This document shows positions 1 to 8,669 of a stretch of DNA of 64,000 nucleotides, one piece after another (within the stretch, counting starts at the first letter, position 1; each line of letters begins with the position of its first letter). The notes beneath the pieces were generated by a model that saw only the letters and a program-made list of their open reading frames with translations, had not been told where the DNA came from and searched no databases. The position numbers and the translations under genes were made by a program. The stretch covers positions 1 through 64,000 of the forward strand of contig NZ_JADIJK010000013.1 of assembly GCF_017355205.1 (NCBI RefSeq), read 5' to 3'. This DNA comes from Bacillus sp. SD088 (GTDB lineage: Bacteria > Bacillota > Bacilli > Bacillales > Bacillaceae_C).

Positions 1-139
1 TCGGCAAGACCCCGAAAGGCGAAGCCTGAGGAGACTTGCCACTCGCCCGCGGAAAGCGAAGTATATTTCCGAAGCGGGTATATACACCATACTAGTTCGT
101 TTTTTTTCTTTGGTGAAAACACTTTTGTCCCAGCCTCTT
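1..139. repeat. MITE-like intergenic repeat, family A (left part outside window)
   Basis: Read on the minus strand this begins AAGAGGCTG and continues with a stretch closely matching the element at 26866-27061 (shared blocks include TTTTCACCAAAGAAA and GGGCGAGTGGCAAG). The copy at 26866-27061 has 9-bp terminal inverted repeats, AAGAGGCTG and CAGCCTCTT; here only one end (131-139) is visible because the window cuts the element. It abuts the stop codon of the DUF3021 gene. It has no coding potential. Confidence 0.75.
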
Positions 140-546
140 TAAATCCTTAATAAATCAGCGTTGAGCTTTTTCGCTTGATTTCGAAAATAGAGATAGAAGC
201 CTAACCAAATTCCCGCATAAATAACCAGAAATAGCCCTGAAAACAATAGAATGCTTTTTAGTGTAAAAGGAATCCAACCAACACGAAATGATAAAATAAA
301 ATAAAGAATAGCGACTGAAACAAAATGTAAGATGGTTTGCTGTAGTAATTTTAGTCTTTTTATTTCAAAGAACAGTGGTGTAACCGAGAAAAACCATCCA
401 CAGAAAAGGCAGGCAAGGGAATTTTTTAGAAAAAGCTGGCCGTCTAACAGATGTGATCCTTTTAAATAAACAATATTGGTGATCAAAACTGCTATGAAGG
501 CCCCAAATAAAATCCCTATTACACTTTGAAATAAAAATTTCTTCAT
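139..546 (-). CDS. DUF3021 family membrane protein
   Basis: A 135-residue integral membrane protein with four predicted transmembrane segments at roughly residues 6-27, 40-60, 70-88 and 97-121, and a short basic cytoplasmic tail. Size, topology and pairing with a LytTR-domain regulator immediately upstream match the DUF3021 family, which is usually encoded next to such regulators. The ATG follows the LytTR stop codon directly, with no gap, which suggests translational coupling. Its molecular role is unknown; by context it may modulate the LytTR protein at the membrane, which is inference. Last gene of the minus-strand operon that starts at 2524. Confidence 0.75.
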   Translation of the reverse strand: MKKFLFQSVIGILFGAFIAVLITNIVYLKGSHLLDGQLFLKNSLACLFCGWFFSVTPLFFEIKRLKLLQQTILHFVSVAILYFILSFRVGWIPFTLKSILLFSGLFLVIYAGIWLGFYLYFRNQAKKLNADLLRI

Positions 547-1002
547 CTATTTTTTCCTCCTATTCATTTTCAATGAATCTCTAATGTTTTTTACATAGTG
601 TCGTGTTACGTATTCTTTGGCGCCTGATTTAAAATGGACACAGAGTGTTCCGTTAAAGGAAGGCTCAAATCGGCTCAGTTCATGCAGATTAGCGATGACT
701 GATTTGGACAAACGGACAAATTTTGAAGATGGAAGGATTTCTTCTAATTCATATAATTTTTCTTTCAATTTAAAGGAACCTGCTGATGTCACGGCAACGA
801 CCGTTTCCGCTTCTGTATGAAAATAATGAATATCATTGGGTTTTAATATATGCTGCATCTCGCCATCTTTCCCAATAATGAACTCTGTTTCTTTTCCCTT
901 TAAGAAGTCTAGAATATCTTGGATGGAATCATCGAGTTCTTTACAATGGATCGTGACTCTCGTTTGTTCATGAACTTGATCGATGTCCAGGGATATCTTC
1001 AT
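547..1002 (-). CDS. LytTR-domain DNA-binding transcriptional regulator
   Basis: 151 residues with a LytTR DNA-binding domain over about residues 45-148 (motifs DIHYFHTEAETVVAV and KFVRLSKSVIANL are typical). There is no receiver domain, so it is not a classical response regulator; the N-terminal 40 residues are a short alpha/beta extension. The start is supported by GGAGG nine bases before the ATG. It lies between the ABC permease (34-bp gap) and the DUF3021 gene, an arrangement seen in Firmicutes where LytTR/DUF3021 pairs control a nearby transporter. Control of its own operon is likely but inferred. Confidence 0.85.
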   Translation of the reverse strand: MKISLDIDQVHEQTRVTIHCKELDDSIQDILDFLKGKETEFIIGKDGEMQHILKPNDIHYFHTEAETVVAVTSAGSFKLKEKLYELEEILPSSKFVRLSKSVIANLHELSRFEPSFNGTLCVHFKSGAKEYVTRHYVKNIRDSLKMNRRKK

Positions 1003-1035
1003 CTAAATCGTCCTCCACTAATTTTCTCCCCCCTA

Positions 1036-1776
1036 TTATACGGGTTTTTTCTTTATTTGAATGAACAAATAAGAAATAATTAGAAGTAGGAATATATAGC
1101 CAATCGATAAAAAGGTATCTGTATGAAAATGAATTTGGTTATTCCAAATAGCAATAAATAAATGATTCATATGATAAATAGGATTTAGATGAGCGATAAC
1201 TTGTATAAACTTAGGCATCATCTGAATCGGTAAAGCGAAGTCTCCAGTAAACATAACAACTTGAAAGAGTACAATCGAGAAAATTAACGCATTTTTCATA
1301 TCATGGAACAAAGAGTAGACAGCGGATGCCACAATAAGTAAGATGGCATTGAATAAAATGAAAAAGATATATGAAACGAGTGATCCAAACAAGCTAAAAG
1401 GTAGGCCATAGATCAAAATGCTAAGTAACTGAATCAGAAAATAACCGAAGCTAGTGATAAGCACAGACTTAAGAATATTGGAAATCAATAATATTTTTTT
1501 AGGAACAGGTGAAAGTAATACCCTCTTTTCAACGCCGCTTGAACGGTTTATCACTTGTTCAAAGCCAAAGGCAAAGAAAATAACGGAAAATGTAATTAGT
1601 AAGATAAATGATGGTGTATAAGTTTCAGCATAGCTTAGCCCATTAGCATATGAATTATCGCCAAATAATTGGCCCATAAAGACATAGGTAACAGGTGGGA
1701 TAATGAGTGAAAAAGCTAAATAAAAGATTTCTCTTGAAAACATTAGTAAATCATAGCGTAATTGTGTAAGTAACAT
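1036..1776 (-). CDS. ABC-2 type transporter permease
   Basis: 246 residues with about six transmembrane segments, in the ABC-2 permease family of drug or lipid exporters. A longer reading to 1860 is possible, but AAGGAGGG seven bases before the ATG at 1776 and the typical N-terminus (MLLTQLRYDLLMFSRE) support the shorter start and remove an overlap with the ATPase. It follows the ATP-binding gene by 28 bp and should form the membrane part of one exporter with it. The substrate cannot be read from the sequence; the LytTR/DUF3021 neighbours suggest stress or peptide signalling. Confidence 0.85.
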   Translation of the reverse strand: MLLTQLRYDLLMFSREIFYLAFSLIIPPVTYVFMGQLFGDNSYANGLSYAETYTPSFILLITFSVIFFAFGFEQVINRSSGVEKRVLLSPVPKKILLISNILKSVLITSFGYFLIQLLSILIYGLPFSLFGSLVSYIFFILFNAILLIVASAVYSLFHDMKNALIFSIVLFQVVMFTGDFALPIQMMPKFIQVIAHLNPIYHMNHLFIAIWNNQIHFHTDTFLSIGYIFLLLIISYLFIQIKKKPV

Positions 1777-1804
1777 GAATGTTCCCTCCTTGAAAAATTT
1801 GCGA

Positions 1805-2524
1805 TTACATTGCCTCATTAACGTTTTGTAAGTAAAAATCATTAATCGACGAGTAGCCAAGTGTTAGAATTTCTTTAGGAGTTGAATAAAACTCTGCTTT
1901 TCCATCGTTAAGCAATAAAACTTTGTCACAGTACATTTCCACTTCGTCCATATAATGAGTAGTGAGAATAACGGTTGCTACCGATTTTCGCTTGTAATCA
2001 TTAATGTAAGACCAAAGAGTATTTCTCATATGTGGATCTAGACCCGTTGTGGGTTCATCCAGAATAATTAGTTTTGGCTGAGACAAAAAGGCAATGGCTA
2101 GACTAACCTTTTGCTTCCAACCACCAGAGAGTTTTTCAAAATAGGTTTTCCGATGGGATTCTAGCTTGAAATCTTGTAAAATCTGCTTGATGCTGATATC
2201 GGTCCGATAATATGCCTTGAACAGGCGAAGTAATTCTTCTACTTTAAGGTTTTTATAAAATTGGGTAGGTTGTAAGACGGCTGAGATATTGGCCTTTATT
2301 GCTTGTTGCTGTTGTTCCGATAGTTTTTGTACGTTTTGGTCAAATACGGTTACTTCACCTTCATCATAACTCTTGAGTGTCATTAAAATTTCCAGAAATG
2401 TCGATTTTCCCGCTCCGTTTTTTCCAATAACTCCAATAACTTCTCCTTTACTGGCTTGGAAATCGAGCCCGCGTAGAACGGATTTCCCTTTATAGGATTT
2501 ATGCAAATTGTTTACTTGGATCAT
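1805..2524 (-). CDS. ABC transporter ATP-binding protein
   Basis: 239-residue nucleotide-binding subunit. Walker A GKNGAGKS lies at residues 34-41, the signature LSGGW near 134, and Walker B LIILDEP near 154, followed by TTGLDP and the switch histidine in TTHYMDE. All catalytic motifs are intact. It is the first gene of a minus-strand operon with an ABC-2 permease, a LytTR regulator and a DUF3021 protein. A GGAGG ten bases upstream supports the ATG. Most similar in style to exporters of the NatA/CcmA type; the substrate is unknown. Confidence 0.9.
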   Translation of the reverse strand: MIQVNNLHKSYKGKSVLRGLDFQASKGEVIGVIGKNGAGKSTFLEILMTLKSYDEGEVTVFDQNVQKLSEQQQQAIKANISAVLQPTQFYKNLKVEELLRLFKAYYRTDISIKQILQDFKLESHRKTYFEKLSGGWKQKVSLAIAFLSQPKLIILDEPTTGLDPHMRNTLWSYINDYKRKSVATVILTTHYMDEVEMYCDKVLLLNDGKAEFYSTPKEILTLGYSSINDFYLQNVNEAM

Positions 2525-2897
2525 ACTTCATCGACCTCCATGTCGTGGCTGTTTGTTAATAACATCGTATATAAAATTTGTATTTCCGTCTGTTGAATAA
2601 AGGTAATATGACTTTTTAGGTTGGTCACATGCAAAAAATCGCCGGTGTCTTACATGTGCATTGAAGAGAAGTGAAAAGGAGATATGAACTTACAGTTATT
2701 CTCCTTTGTCCTTCTACCTTCTCACCGATTCGCCTTCATTATTTGATAACGTTTCTCAATTAAACTATAATAATGACGAAAACTGTCAAAAGCCTTGTGA
2801 CAGGATATGGATAGAAAAACGAACTTCATGGAGGTCCCTATATCCTCTTATATAGAGAGCTTCTCATATTTATAAAAAAGAGAGGAGAGGAACAAAA
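2525..2897. other. Divergent intergenic region
   Basis: This 373-bp gap separates the minus-strand ABC/LytTR operon from the plus-strand transporter/mevalonate operon and contains no convincing gene. It holds a near-consensus sigma-A promoter for the plus-strand operon (2743-2771) and a roughly 120-nt leader containing small inverted repeats (CTGTCA...TGACAG at about 2783-2803). A further short inverted repeat, AAAGGAGA with TCTCCTTT, lies at about 2677-2709. I see no clear promoter for the minus-strand operon. Confidence 0.6.
2743..2771 (+). promoter_or_regulatory. Sigma-A promoter of the TctA/mevalonate operon
   Basis: TTGATA (-35, 2743-2748) and TATAAT (-10, 2766-2771) are separated by exactly 17 bp, a near-consensus housekeeping promoter. 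Transcription would start near 2778, leaving a leader of about 120 nt before the TTG start at 2898. No other promoter of this quality is seen before 8635, so it may drive all six genes. Confidence 0.75.
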
Positions 2898-3146
2898 TTG
2901 CGAAAAGAGAATGACCCGCATGAGAAAAAGAATATTGAGGTGTGGGAGGATTTAGTGAATTTGAAAGAATTGATTCTTTCACTCGTGATTTGTAGTGTGA
3001 CAACTTTAGGAGCTTACCTTTTAGCTCCTGCAGAGCCCCCAAAACCATTGTTTTTCGGTCTTGCTGGTGCTATAGTCGGTTTTATCATTATTAGTATCAT
3101 TGTAAAACCGAAGAGAACATTTGAAATGATTGAGGATGAGGATTAA
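2898..3146 (+). CDS. Small two-TM protein, possible TctB-like transporter subunit
   Basis: 82 residues starting at TTG, preceded by AGAGGAGAGG. Two hydrophobic segments at roughly residues 24-43 and 50-70 flank a Pro-rich turn (APAEPPKP); the C-terminus is acidic. It ends three bases before the TctA-family permease, so the two are almost certainly co-translated. Tripartite tricarboxylate transporters need a small membrane subunit (TctB, usually with four segments); this is shorter, so a TctB-like role is inferred from position and size only. No substrate-binding protein (TctC) is encoded nearby. Confidence 0.6.
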   Translation: MRKENDPHEKKNIEVWEDLVNLKELILSLVICSVTTLGAYLLAPAEPPKPLFFGLAGAIVGFIIISIIVKPKRTFEMIEDED

Positions 3147-3149
3147 CAT

Positions 3150-4508
3150 ATGGATGTCAGTCTAATATTACAAATGATCATGGCTGCTGCTTTAGCAGCG
3201 ACTATATATACAATTATTGGAATTGCGCCTGGAACAGATGAAACGGCGACGATTGCGCCAGTTATACTTGCACTGATTTTAATGGGAATCCAACCGATTG
3301 TAGTTCTGACCTTTTTTATGTCTGCGATTGTGGCCAATAAATTAACAGACTCGGTACCAGTCGCGGTTGCAGGTGTACCTGGTGGAGTGATGGCCGCCCC
3401 CATGGTGGAGCATGCCGTAACATTAAAGAAGCATGGAAAACCAGATGTTAGTATTCGCAAAATGGCGTCAGGTTCCGTGATCGGAACGTTAGTGGCCGTA
3501 CCAGTAAGTCTTCTCTTAGCGAATGCATTAATTCCAGTTTCCGACGTGATTAAAGAGTATGCAGACCCACTTTTCTTTATTGGAGCTGTGATTCTTGCGC
3601 TTATGAGTAAAAACAGATGGATTGCCTTGGCCTCGATTATTCCATTTGCGATTCTTATTCAGTCTTTACGGCATTTATACTGGGGCCTTGGAACAGTTCC
3701 TGAAGATACAAACGTATTTGTTTCTTTCTTTTTAGGCATTACGATTGGGCCGGTTATTTTAACCCTGTTTGAATTGTTGAATAAGGGCAAGAGAGATCGC
3801 TTAGAACGATTTGGTCTTAAATCAATTGTTCTCCATAAAAGAAAGAAAACGAAAGAGTTTCCTAATCCTTTTAAAATTTTAACGAAACAAGAAGTTGGTA
3901 CGAGTGCATTAGCCTCGCTCATTGGTTCTATTACGTTTATTATGAGCCCAGTTGGTATGACAAGTTTACTTGGTGAATTATTCTCCAGTCGAATTAAGGA
4001 TCCGGTCAAAAAAGCGTCACGGGCTATCTCTTCCATGGATGCCCTCACAAATGCTACCTATATAGCCGGAACTTTAATTCCATTAATTGCATTAGGGATT
4101 CCATTATCGCCTGTTGCTATAGGTCCAGGTAATGCTCTATTCAATGCGCCACCGGTTTTTAATCTAGATCATAATATCCACCATCTGTTAAGTACATCGG
4201 ATTTCATTTGGGCAACGATTATTGGCGCCGCCGTCGCTTTGGGGCTGACCTACTTTATTGTAGTGAAATTTTCCCAAGAAATCTGTGCATTTGTGTTTAA
4301 ATGGGTACCCCATGAATCCATTTTAGGATTGTTCTTTGGGCTTGTGTTATTATTGTCCTATATGGACGGTGGCTGGCTTAATATTGGAGGAGTCTTCTTA
4401 ATCGGCCTTGTTTCAGGCTTCCTTCATCGTTTAGGCATTCATTATGGCGTGCAATTTATGGTTTTATATGCTGCGCCATGGTTAATAGCAAAAATCGCCG
4501 GTTTCTAA
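3150..4508 (+). CDS. TctA-family (tripartite tricarboxylate transporter) permease
   Basis: 452 residues with about ten to twelve transmembrane segments, matching the large permease subunit of the tripartite tricarboxylate transporter family. It shows the two internally repeated Pro-Gly motifs of the family: IIGIAPGTDETATIAPVILA near the N-terminus and ALGIPLSPVAIGPGNALF near residue 310. It is slightly shorter than typical TctA (about 500 residues). It is followed 29 bp later by mevalonate kinase and shares the operon of the lower mevalonate pathway, so its substrate may be a carboxylate related to that pathway, possibly mevalonate itself. That link is inference from context. Confidence 0.8.
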   Translation: MDVSLILQMIMAAALAATIYTIIGIAPGTDETATIAPVILALILMGIQPIVVLTFFMSAIVANKLTDSVPVAVAGVPGGVMAAPMVEHAVTLKKHGKPDVSIRKMASGSVIGTLVAVPVSLLLANALIPVSDVIKEYADPLFFIGAVILALMSKNRWIALASIIPFAILIQSLRHLYWGLGTVPEDTNVFVSFFLGITIGPVILTLFELLNKGKRDRLERFGLKSIVLHKRKKTKEFPNPFKILTKQEVGTSALASLIGSITFIMSPVGMTSLLGELFSSRIKDPVKKASRAISSMDALTNATYIAGTLIPLIALGIPLSPVAIGPGNALFNAPPVFNLDHNIHHLLSTSDFIWATIIGAAVALGLTYFIVVKFSQEICAFVFKWVPHESILGLFFGLVLLLSYMDGGWLNIGGVFLIGLVSGFLHRLGIHYGVQFMVLYAAPWLIAKIAGF

Positions 4509-4537
4509 GCTGATTCAATGTTAAGGAGAGGGAACAG

Positions 4538-5491
4538 ATGATGACAATACAACAGAAGACAGCGATCGGCCGTGCCCATAGCAAAATTATTTTAATTGGT
4601 GAGCACGCCGTAGTATACGGGAAACCTGCCATTGCCCTTCCTTTTCCATCGCTTGAAGTGGTTTCAAGTGTGAAGGCAATCTCCGGCGAGCTTTTTCTAG
4701 CTTGTCGCTATTTTGTCGGAAAGTTAAATGAAGCACCAAAAGATTTAAAAGGAATTTCTGCATGCATTATAGAGACTTTGAAAAGTTTAAAACAGCCTAC
4801 AGACGGCTTGCATATTAGAATTGATTCGTCTGTACCGATCGGCCGCGGTTTAGGATCGAGTGCGTCAAGTGCTATTGCTGTTGTGAAAAGTTTGTACGAT
4901 TATTTTGAAGAAAAGCTCTCAAAAACAAAGCTATTGGAGCTTGTCCATATTTCTGAAACCTTTGCCCATGGTAATCCAAGTGGGATAGACATGATGGCCG
5001 CTTCAAGTGATCAGCCTTTATGGTTTGAAAAAGCTAGAGAGATATCTCCTGTTGAAGTAAAATCTCCCTTGCATCTTGTTGTGGCAGATACAGGACGTAT
5101 CGGCGGAACATTAGAAGCAGTGGACTCCATTCGCAAAAATAGGTTAACTTTTCCTGATAAAGTAAAACGTTCAATTGATCTTTTAGGTTACTACACAGTT
5201 CAGACAAGATCAGCTTTAGCACAGGGAAATTTACTAGTGGTAGGGAAAATGATGGATGCCGCTCATCGTGAATTAAAGAAATTAGGTGTAAGTGATCCGG
5301 AATTAGATCATTTGGTGCAAGCGGCAAAAGACCGGGGCGCCCTTGGTGCAAAATTGACTGGTGGAGGAAAGGGCGGTTGTTTGATTGCTCTCGCCTCTAG
5401 TCGCGAACATGCAGAAGATTTAGTGGAAGGATTATTGCGGAACGGGGCAGCCCAAGCGTGGTCTTATATTCTTGCCCGTAATACAGGATAA
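4538..5491 (+). CDS. mvk: Mevalonate kinase
   Basis: 317-residue GHMP kinase that phosphorylates mevalonate to 5-phosphomevalonate with ATP in the cytoplasm. The N-terminal motif KIILIGEHAVVYGKPA (residues 16-31), the glycine/serine-rich ATP loop PIGRGLGSSASSA (100-112) and the C-terminal KLTGGGKGGCLIAL near 275 are all intact, and the length is normal for the bacterial enzyme. AAGGAG precedes the tandem ATGs at 4538/4541. It is followed 15 bp later by mvaD. The enzymes making mevalonate (HMG-CoA synthase and reductase) are not in the window. Confidence 0.95.
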   Translation: MMTIQQKTAIGRAHSKIILIGEHAVVYGKPAIALPFPSLEVVSSVKAISGELFLACRYFVGKLNEAPKDLKGISACIIETLKSLKQPTDGLHIRIDSSVPIGRGLGSSASSAIAVVKSLYDYFEEKLSKTKLLELVHISETFAHGNPSGIDMMAASSDQPLWFEKAREISPVEVKSPLHLVVADTGRIGGTLEAVDSIRKNRLTFPDKVKRSIDLLGYYTVQTRSALAQGNLLVVGKMMDAAHRELKKLGVSDPELDHLVQAAKDRGALGAKLTGGGKGGCLIALASSREHAEDLVEGLLRNGAAQAWSYILARNTG

Positions 5492-5506
5492 ATAGGAGTT
5501 GTTAGG

Positions 5507-6493
5507 ATGAAGGCCACAGCAAAGGCAAATACTAATATTGCTCTGATTAAATATTGGGGAAAAAGAGATGAACAGCTTTTTCTCCCAATGAACAGTAATT
5601 TATCAATCACATTAGATCGTTTTTCTACAACCACAACTGTACACATTCATCCGGATCAACAGGAAGATATCTTCCTCCTCAATGGCCAGCAAGAAGGAGA
5701 AGAAGAAACGCATAAAATTAGTCGTTTTTTAGATATTATTCGGAAACAAACAGGAGAACAATGGGGAGCGACTGTAGACTCTGTGAACCATGTTCCAACA
5801 GCAGCAGGGTTTGCTTCCTCTGCTTCTGGCTTTGCGGCTTTAGCAGCGGCGGCAACAAAGGCTACCGGACTTCACTTAAGTGATTCGCAACTTTCTGTGT
5901 TAGCCCGCCAAGGTTCTGGATCAGCATGTCGTTCGATTTATGGTGGGTTTGTGGAATGGAAAAAAGGTGCACGAAAGGATGGGCTTGATTCCTATGCTGT
6001 TCCCATTTTAGAGCAAAGAGAATGGGATCTTTCGATTTTGTCAATATTGGTTGAATCAAAGCGTAAGAAAGTTTTAAGTCGAGAAGGGATGAAGAGAACC
6101 GTCGAAACGTCCCCTTTTTATTCGGGGTGGCTTGAAGCTGTAGAAAAGGATATGCGACTAGCGAAAGAAGCGATTTTTCAGCGTGACTTTGAAAAGCTGG
6201 GAGTAGTTTTGGAGAGTAATGCATTGAAAATGCATGCAACGACATTAGGAGCAAATCCTCCATTTATGTATTGGCAAAGTGCTACCATTGATGTAATGGA
6301 GCAGGTTCAGGAGCTAAGGATGCAAGGGATTCCATCCTATTTTACAATTGATGCAGGTCCAAATGTTAAAGTATTATGTGAACCCCATAATGAGGGGAAA
6401 GTGAGTGAACTATTAAAAACTCTTCCAACTGTTCAAGACGTATTTATTTGCCATCCTGGAAATGGGGTAAGCTATCTAAATGAAGAAATCTGA
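5507..6493 (+). CDS. mvaD: Diphosphomevalonate decarboxylase
   Basis: 328 residues. It converts mevalonate 5-diphosphate to isopentenyl diphosphate, consuming ATP and releasing CO2. Recognised by the N-terminal NTNIALIKYWGKRDE and by VPTAAGFASSASGFAALAAA near residue 94, the hallmark substrate and ATP loop of this GHMP-fold enzyme. Length is normal. Its last 14 bases overlap the start of the phosphomevalonate kinase gene, implying translational coupling. It lies in the order mvk-mvaD-pmk-fni, common in Firmicutes such as Staphylococcus and Enterococcus but unusual in Bacillaceae, which generally use the MEP pathway. Confidence 0.95.
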   Translation: MKATAKANTNIALIKYWGKRDEQLFLPMNSNLSITLDRFSTTTTVHIHPDQQEDIFLLNGQQEGEEETHKISRFLDIIRKQTGEQWGATVDSVNHVPTAAGFASSASGFAALAAAATKATGLHLSDSQLSVLARQGSGSACRSIYGGFVEWKKGARKDGLDSYAVPILEQREWDLSILSILVESKRKKVLSREGMKRTVETSPFYSGWLEAVEKDMRLAKEAIFQRDFEKLGVVLESNALKMHATTLGANPPFMYWQSATIDVMEQVQELRMQGIPSYFTIDAGPNVKVLCEPHNEGKVSELLKTLPTVQDVFICHPGNGVSYLNEEI

Positions 6494-7583
6494 TACAATC
6501 GAAGTAAAAGTACCAGGAAAGCTTTTTGTTGCTGGTGAATATGCCGTAACAGAACCTGGACAATCGTCTATTGTTATTGCAATTGATCGTTATATAACAG
6601 CTACCATACAGAAAAGTGATAAAAACACAATATCTCTTCCACAATGGGGAATGGAGAAAATAGCCTGGGAAGAGGAGCATAAGCTTCTATGGGAGTCGGA
6701 TCCAAAGTTTGCTTATATCCGAGCGGCTATGTTGATTTGGGATCGATATCTACAGGAACAGAACGAAGCATCCCACCCCTTTACATTAACCCTCACAAGC
6801 GAATTGGATGATCCTTCAGGAAGAAAATATGGACTTGGCTCTAGTGCAGCGGTTGTTGTGGCTGTAATTACAGCTTTATGGACATTGAATGGTTTCAAGT
6901 TAACTCCCTCCTCTAAACGGAAGATTTACAAACTAGCCGCAATCGCTCATTACCAAACTCAAGGCAATGGGTCATGTGCCGATATTGCCGCTGCCACCTT
7001 TGGGGACTGGCTGGCTTATTCAACCTTTGATTCTGATTGGTTGCTGAAACAAATGAAGGCGGGGATATCGACTACAGCCTTAGTCGCAGTAGTCTGGCCA
7101 GGGCTTACCATTCAAGAAATAACTCCGCCTTTATCCTTGCAGCTTTGTGTAGGCTGGACAGGAAATGCAGCAGCAACAGGTCCAATGGTCCGCAAGGTTC
7201 ACCAATTGAAAGATAAAGCCCCTGCGTATTACCAATCGTTCTTACAGCAAAGTCAAAAGGCCGTTCAGCGTATATTGACAGCCTTTGAAACAAATGATTG
7301 TCAAAAGGCGATTCATACATTAAAAGAAAATCGTCAGGTTTTATTATGCCTAGACCAACAAGCGGAAGTTGGGATTGAAACAGCGGAAATAAAGACTTTG
7401 ATTGAAGTAGCCGACAAGTATGGCAGTGGAAAATCTTCTGGTGCTGGCGGTGGAGACTGTGGTATTGCGTTTGTAGAAGGCGAGCAAGCTGCCGAGGAAT
7501 TACGAGAGAAATGGCAGGAGAAGCATATCTATCCATTACCTTTACAGGTTTCAGCTGTTGGAGCCCATGTGAAAAGTCTTTAA
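6480..7583 (+). CDS. pmk: Phosphomevalonate kinase
   Basis: 367-residue GHMP kinase making mevalonate 5-diphosphate from 5-phosphomevalonate. N-terminal VPGKLFVAGEYAVTEPGQ, the ATP loop KYGLGSSAAVVVAV near residue 117 and the C-terminal GSGKSSGAGGGDCGIAF near 320 are the family motifs, all intact. The ATG lies inside the end of mvaD (14-bp overlap), and the gene is followed by fni after 26 bp. Together with mvk, mvaD and fni it completes the route from mevalonate to IPP and DMAPP. Confidence 0.95.
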   Translation: MKKSDTIEVKVPGKLFVAGEYAVTEPGQSSIVIAIDRYITATIQKSDKNTISLPQWGMEKIAWEEEHKLLWESDPKFAYIRAAMLIWDRYLQEQNEASHPFTLTLTSELDDPSGRKYGLGSSAAVVVAVITALWTLNGFKLTPSSKRKIYKLAAIAHYQTQGNGSCADIAAATFGDWLAYSTFDSDWLLKQMKAGISTTALVAVVWPGLTIQEITPPLSLQLCVGWTGNAAATGPMVRKVHQLKDKAPAYYQSFLQQSQKAVQRILTAFETNDCQKAIHTLKENRQVLLCLDQQAEVGIETAEIKTLIEVADKYGSGKSSGAGGGDCGIAFVEGEQAAEELREKWQEKHIYPLPLQVSAVGAHVKSL

Positions 7584-7609
7584 ATATTGAACAGAAAGAA
7601 GGTGTCATC

Positions 7610-8635
7610 ATGTCTGATTCCATTCATAAACGAAAATCTGAACATATTGAAATCACATTAAACAAAAAAGTAACAGGCAATCAGATATCAACAGGTTTAG
7701 AGGAAATCTCTTTTATCCATAATGCATTACCGGAAATAGATTTTGCAGAAATCAGTCTAAAGACAAATTTTTTAGAACATGAATTAAACACCCCTTTTTT
7801 AATTAGCTCAATGACAGGGGGAGCGGCTTTAGCAGAATCCATCAATCGTCACTTAGCGGAAGCTGCTGAACAACGTGGATGGGCACTAGCGCTTGGTTCT
7901 ACACGTGCTTTGATTGAAAGTAAGGAGCATCGTTCTTCCTTTCAGGTGAGAAAATATGCCCCTCATATTCCTATTATTACCAACCTTGGGGCAGTACAAT
8001 TGAATTATGGATTTGGAATCGAGGAATGTAAGCAAATTATCGAAATCACGGATGCGAATATGCTTGTTCTTCACTTGAATAGTATTCAAGAGGTCATCCA
8101 GGAAGATGGAAATACAAATTTTAAAAGCTTGTTAGGAAAAATAGCAGAGCTCTGTCAGAAGCTAGATGTCCCTGTTGGCGTGAAAGAAGTAGGCTGGGGG
8201 ATTGATGGAAAAGTAGCAAAGAAATTAATGGATGTCGGCATCGCCTTTATCGATGTAGCAGGAGCCGGAGGCACTTCATGGAGTCAGGTAGAGAAATTTC
8301 GGGCAAAGGACAGGGTGAAGGCAGAGGCTGCTGAGGCCTTTAGTGAATGGGGAATTCCCACGGCAGAATGTGTGCTATCCGTGCGTAAGCAGGTTGAAGA
8401 TCAGCCAATTGTCGCCAGTGGCGGGATGAGGACAGGCTTAGATGCAGCCAAGGCCATTGCTATCGGAGCAGATATGATCGGCTTTGGCAGATCGATCTTA
8501 AAGGAAGCGACCCAATCCACGGAGGATGTTATGCGTGTGATGGCGACACGAGAATTGGAATTAAAGATGGCCATGTTCGGAATTGGTTGTTCGTCTTTAG
8601 AAGAACTAAAGCGGACAGATAGAGTGATGTTGTGA
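7610..8635 (+). CDS. fni: Type 2 isopentenyl-diphosphate delta-isomerase (FMN)
   Basis: 341 residues when started at the ATG at 7610 (MSDSIHKRKSEHIEI), which follows AGAAGGTG; a longer reading begins within pmk and is rejected. It interconverts IPP and DMAPP using reduced FMN. Family motifs seen: FLISSMTGG (flavin site), LGAVQLNYG, HLNSIQEVIQEDGNTNF, VKEVGWGI, DVAGAGGTSWSQVE and the phosphate-binding GGMRTGLDAAKAIAIGAD near the C-terminus. It is the last gene of the mevalonate operon, and an intrinsic terminator follows at once. Confidence 0.95.
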   Translation: MSDSIHKRKSEHIEITLNKKVTGNQISTGLEEISFIHNALPEIDFAEISLKTNFLEHELNTPFLISSMTGGAALAESINRHLAEAAEQRGWALALGSTRALIESKEHRSSFQVRKYAPHIPIITNLGAVQLNYGFGIEECKQIIEITDANMLVLHLNSIQEVIQEDGNTNFKSLLGKIAELCQKLDVPVGVKEVGWGIDGKVAKKLMDVGIAFIDVAGAGGTSWSQVEKFRAKDRVKAEAAEAFSEWGIPTAECVLSVRKQVEDQPIVASGGMRTGLDAAKAIAIGADMIGFGRSILKEATQSTEDVMRVMATRELELKMAMFGIGCSSLEELKRTDRVML

Positions 8636-8667
8636 GAAAAAAGGGACTCCAAAGAGGCCCTTTTTTC
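8634..8667 (+). terminator. Terminator after fni
   Basis: GAAAAAAGGG..CTCC, a short AAAG loop, then GAGGCCC followed by TTTTTT. The hairpin with U-tract lies directly behind the fni stop codon and marks the end of the mevalonate operon. Confidence 0.85.
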
Positions 8668-8669
8668 TA

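Noticed and set aside
1805-1860. Longer permease reading frame overlapping the ATPase end
   Set aside because: The ATG at 1776 has AAGGAGGG at good spacing and the typical N-terminus; the extension has no family resemblance.
2744-2760. A CcpA cre site over the operon promoter (TTGATAACGTTTCTCA)
   Set aside because: The first part fits the consensus but the last positions (WCA) do not, giving three mismatches.
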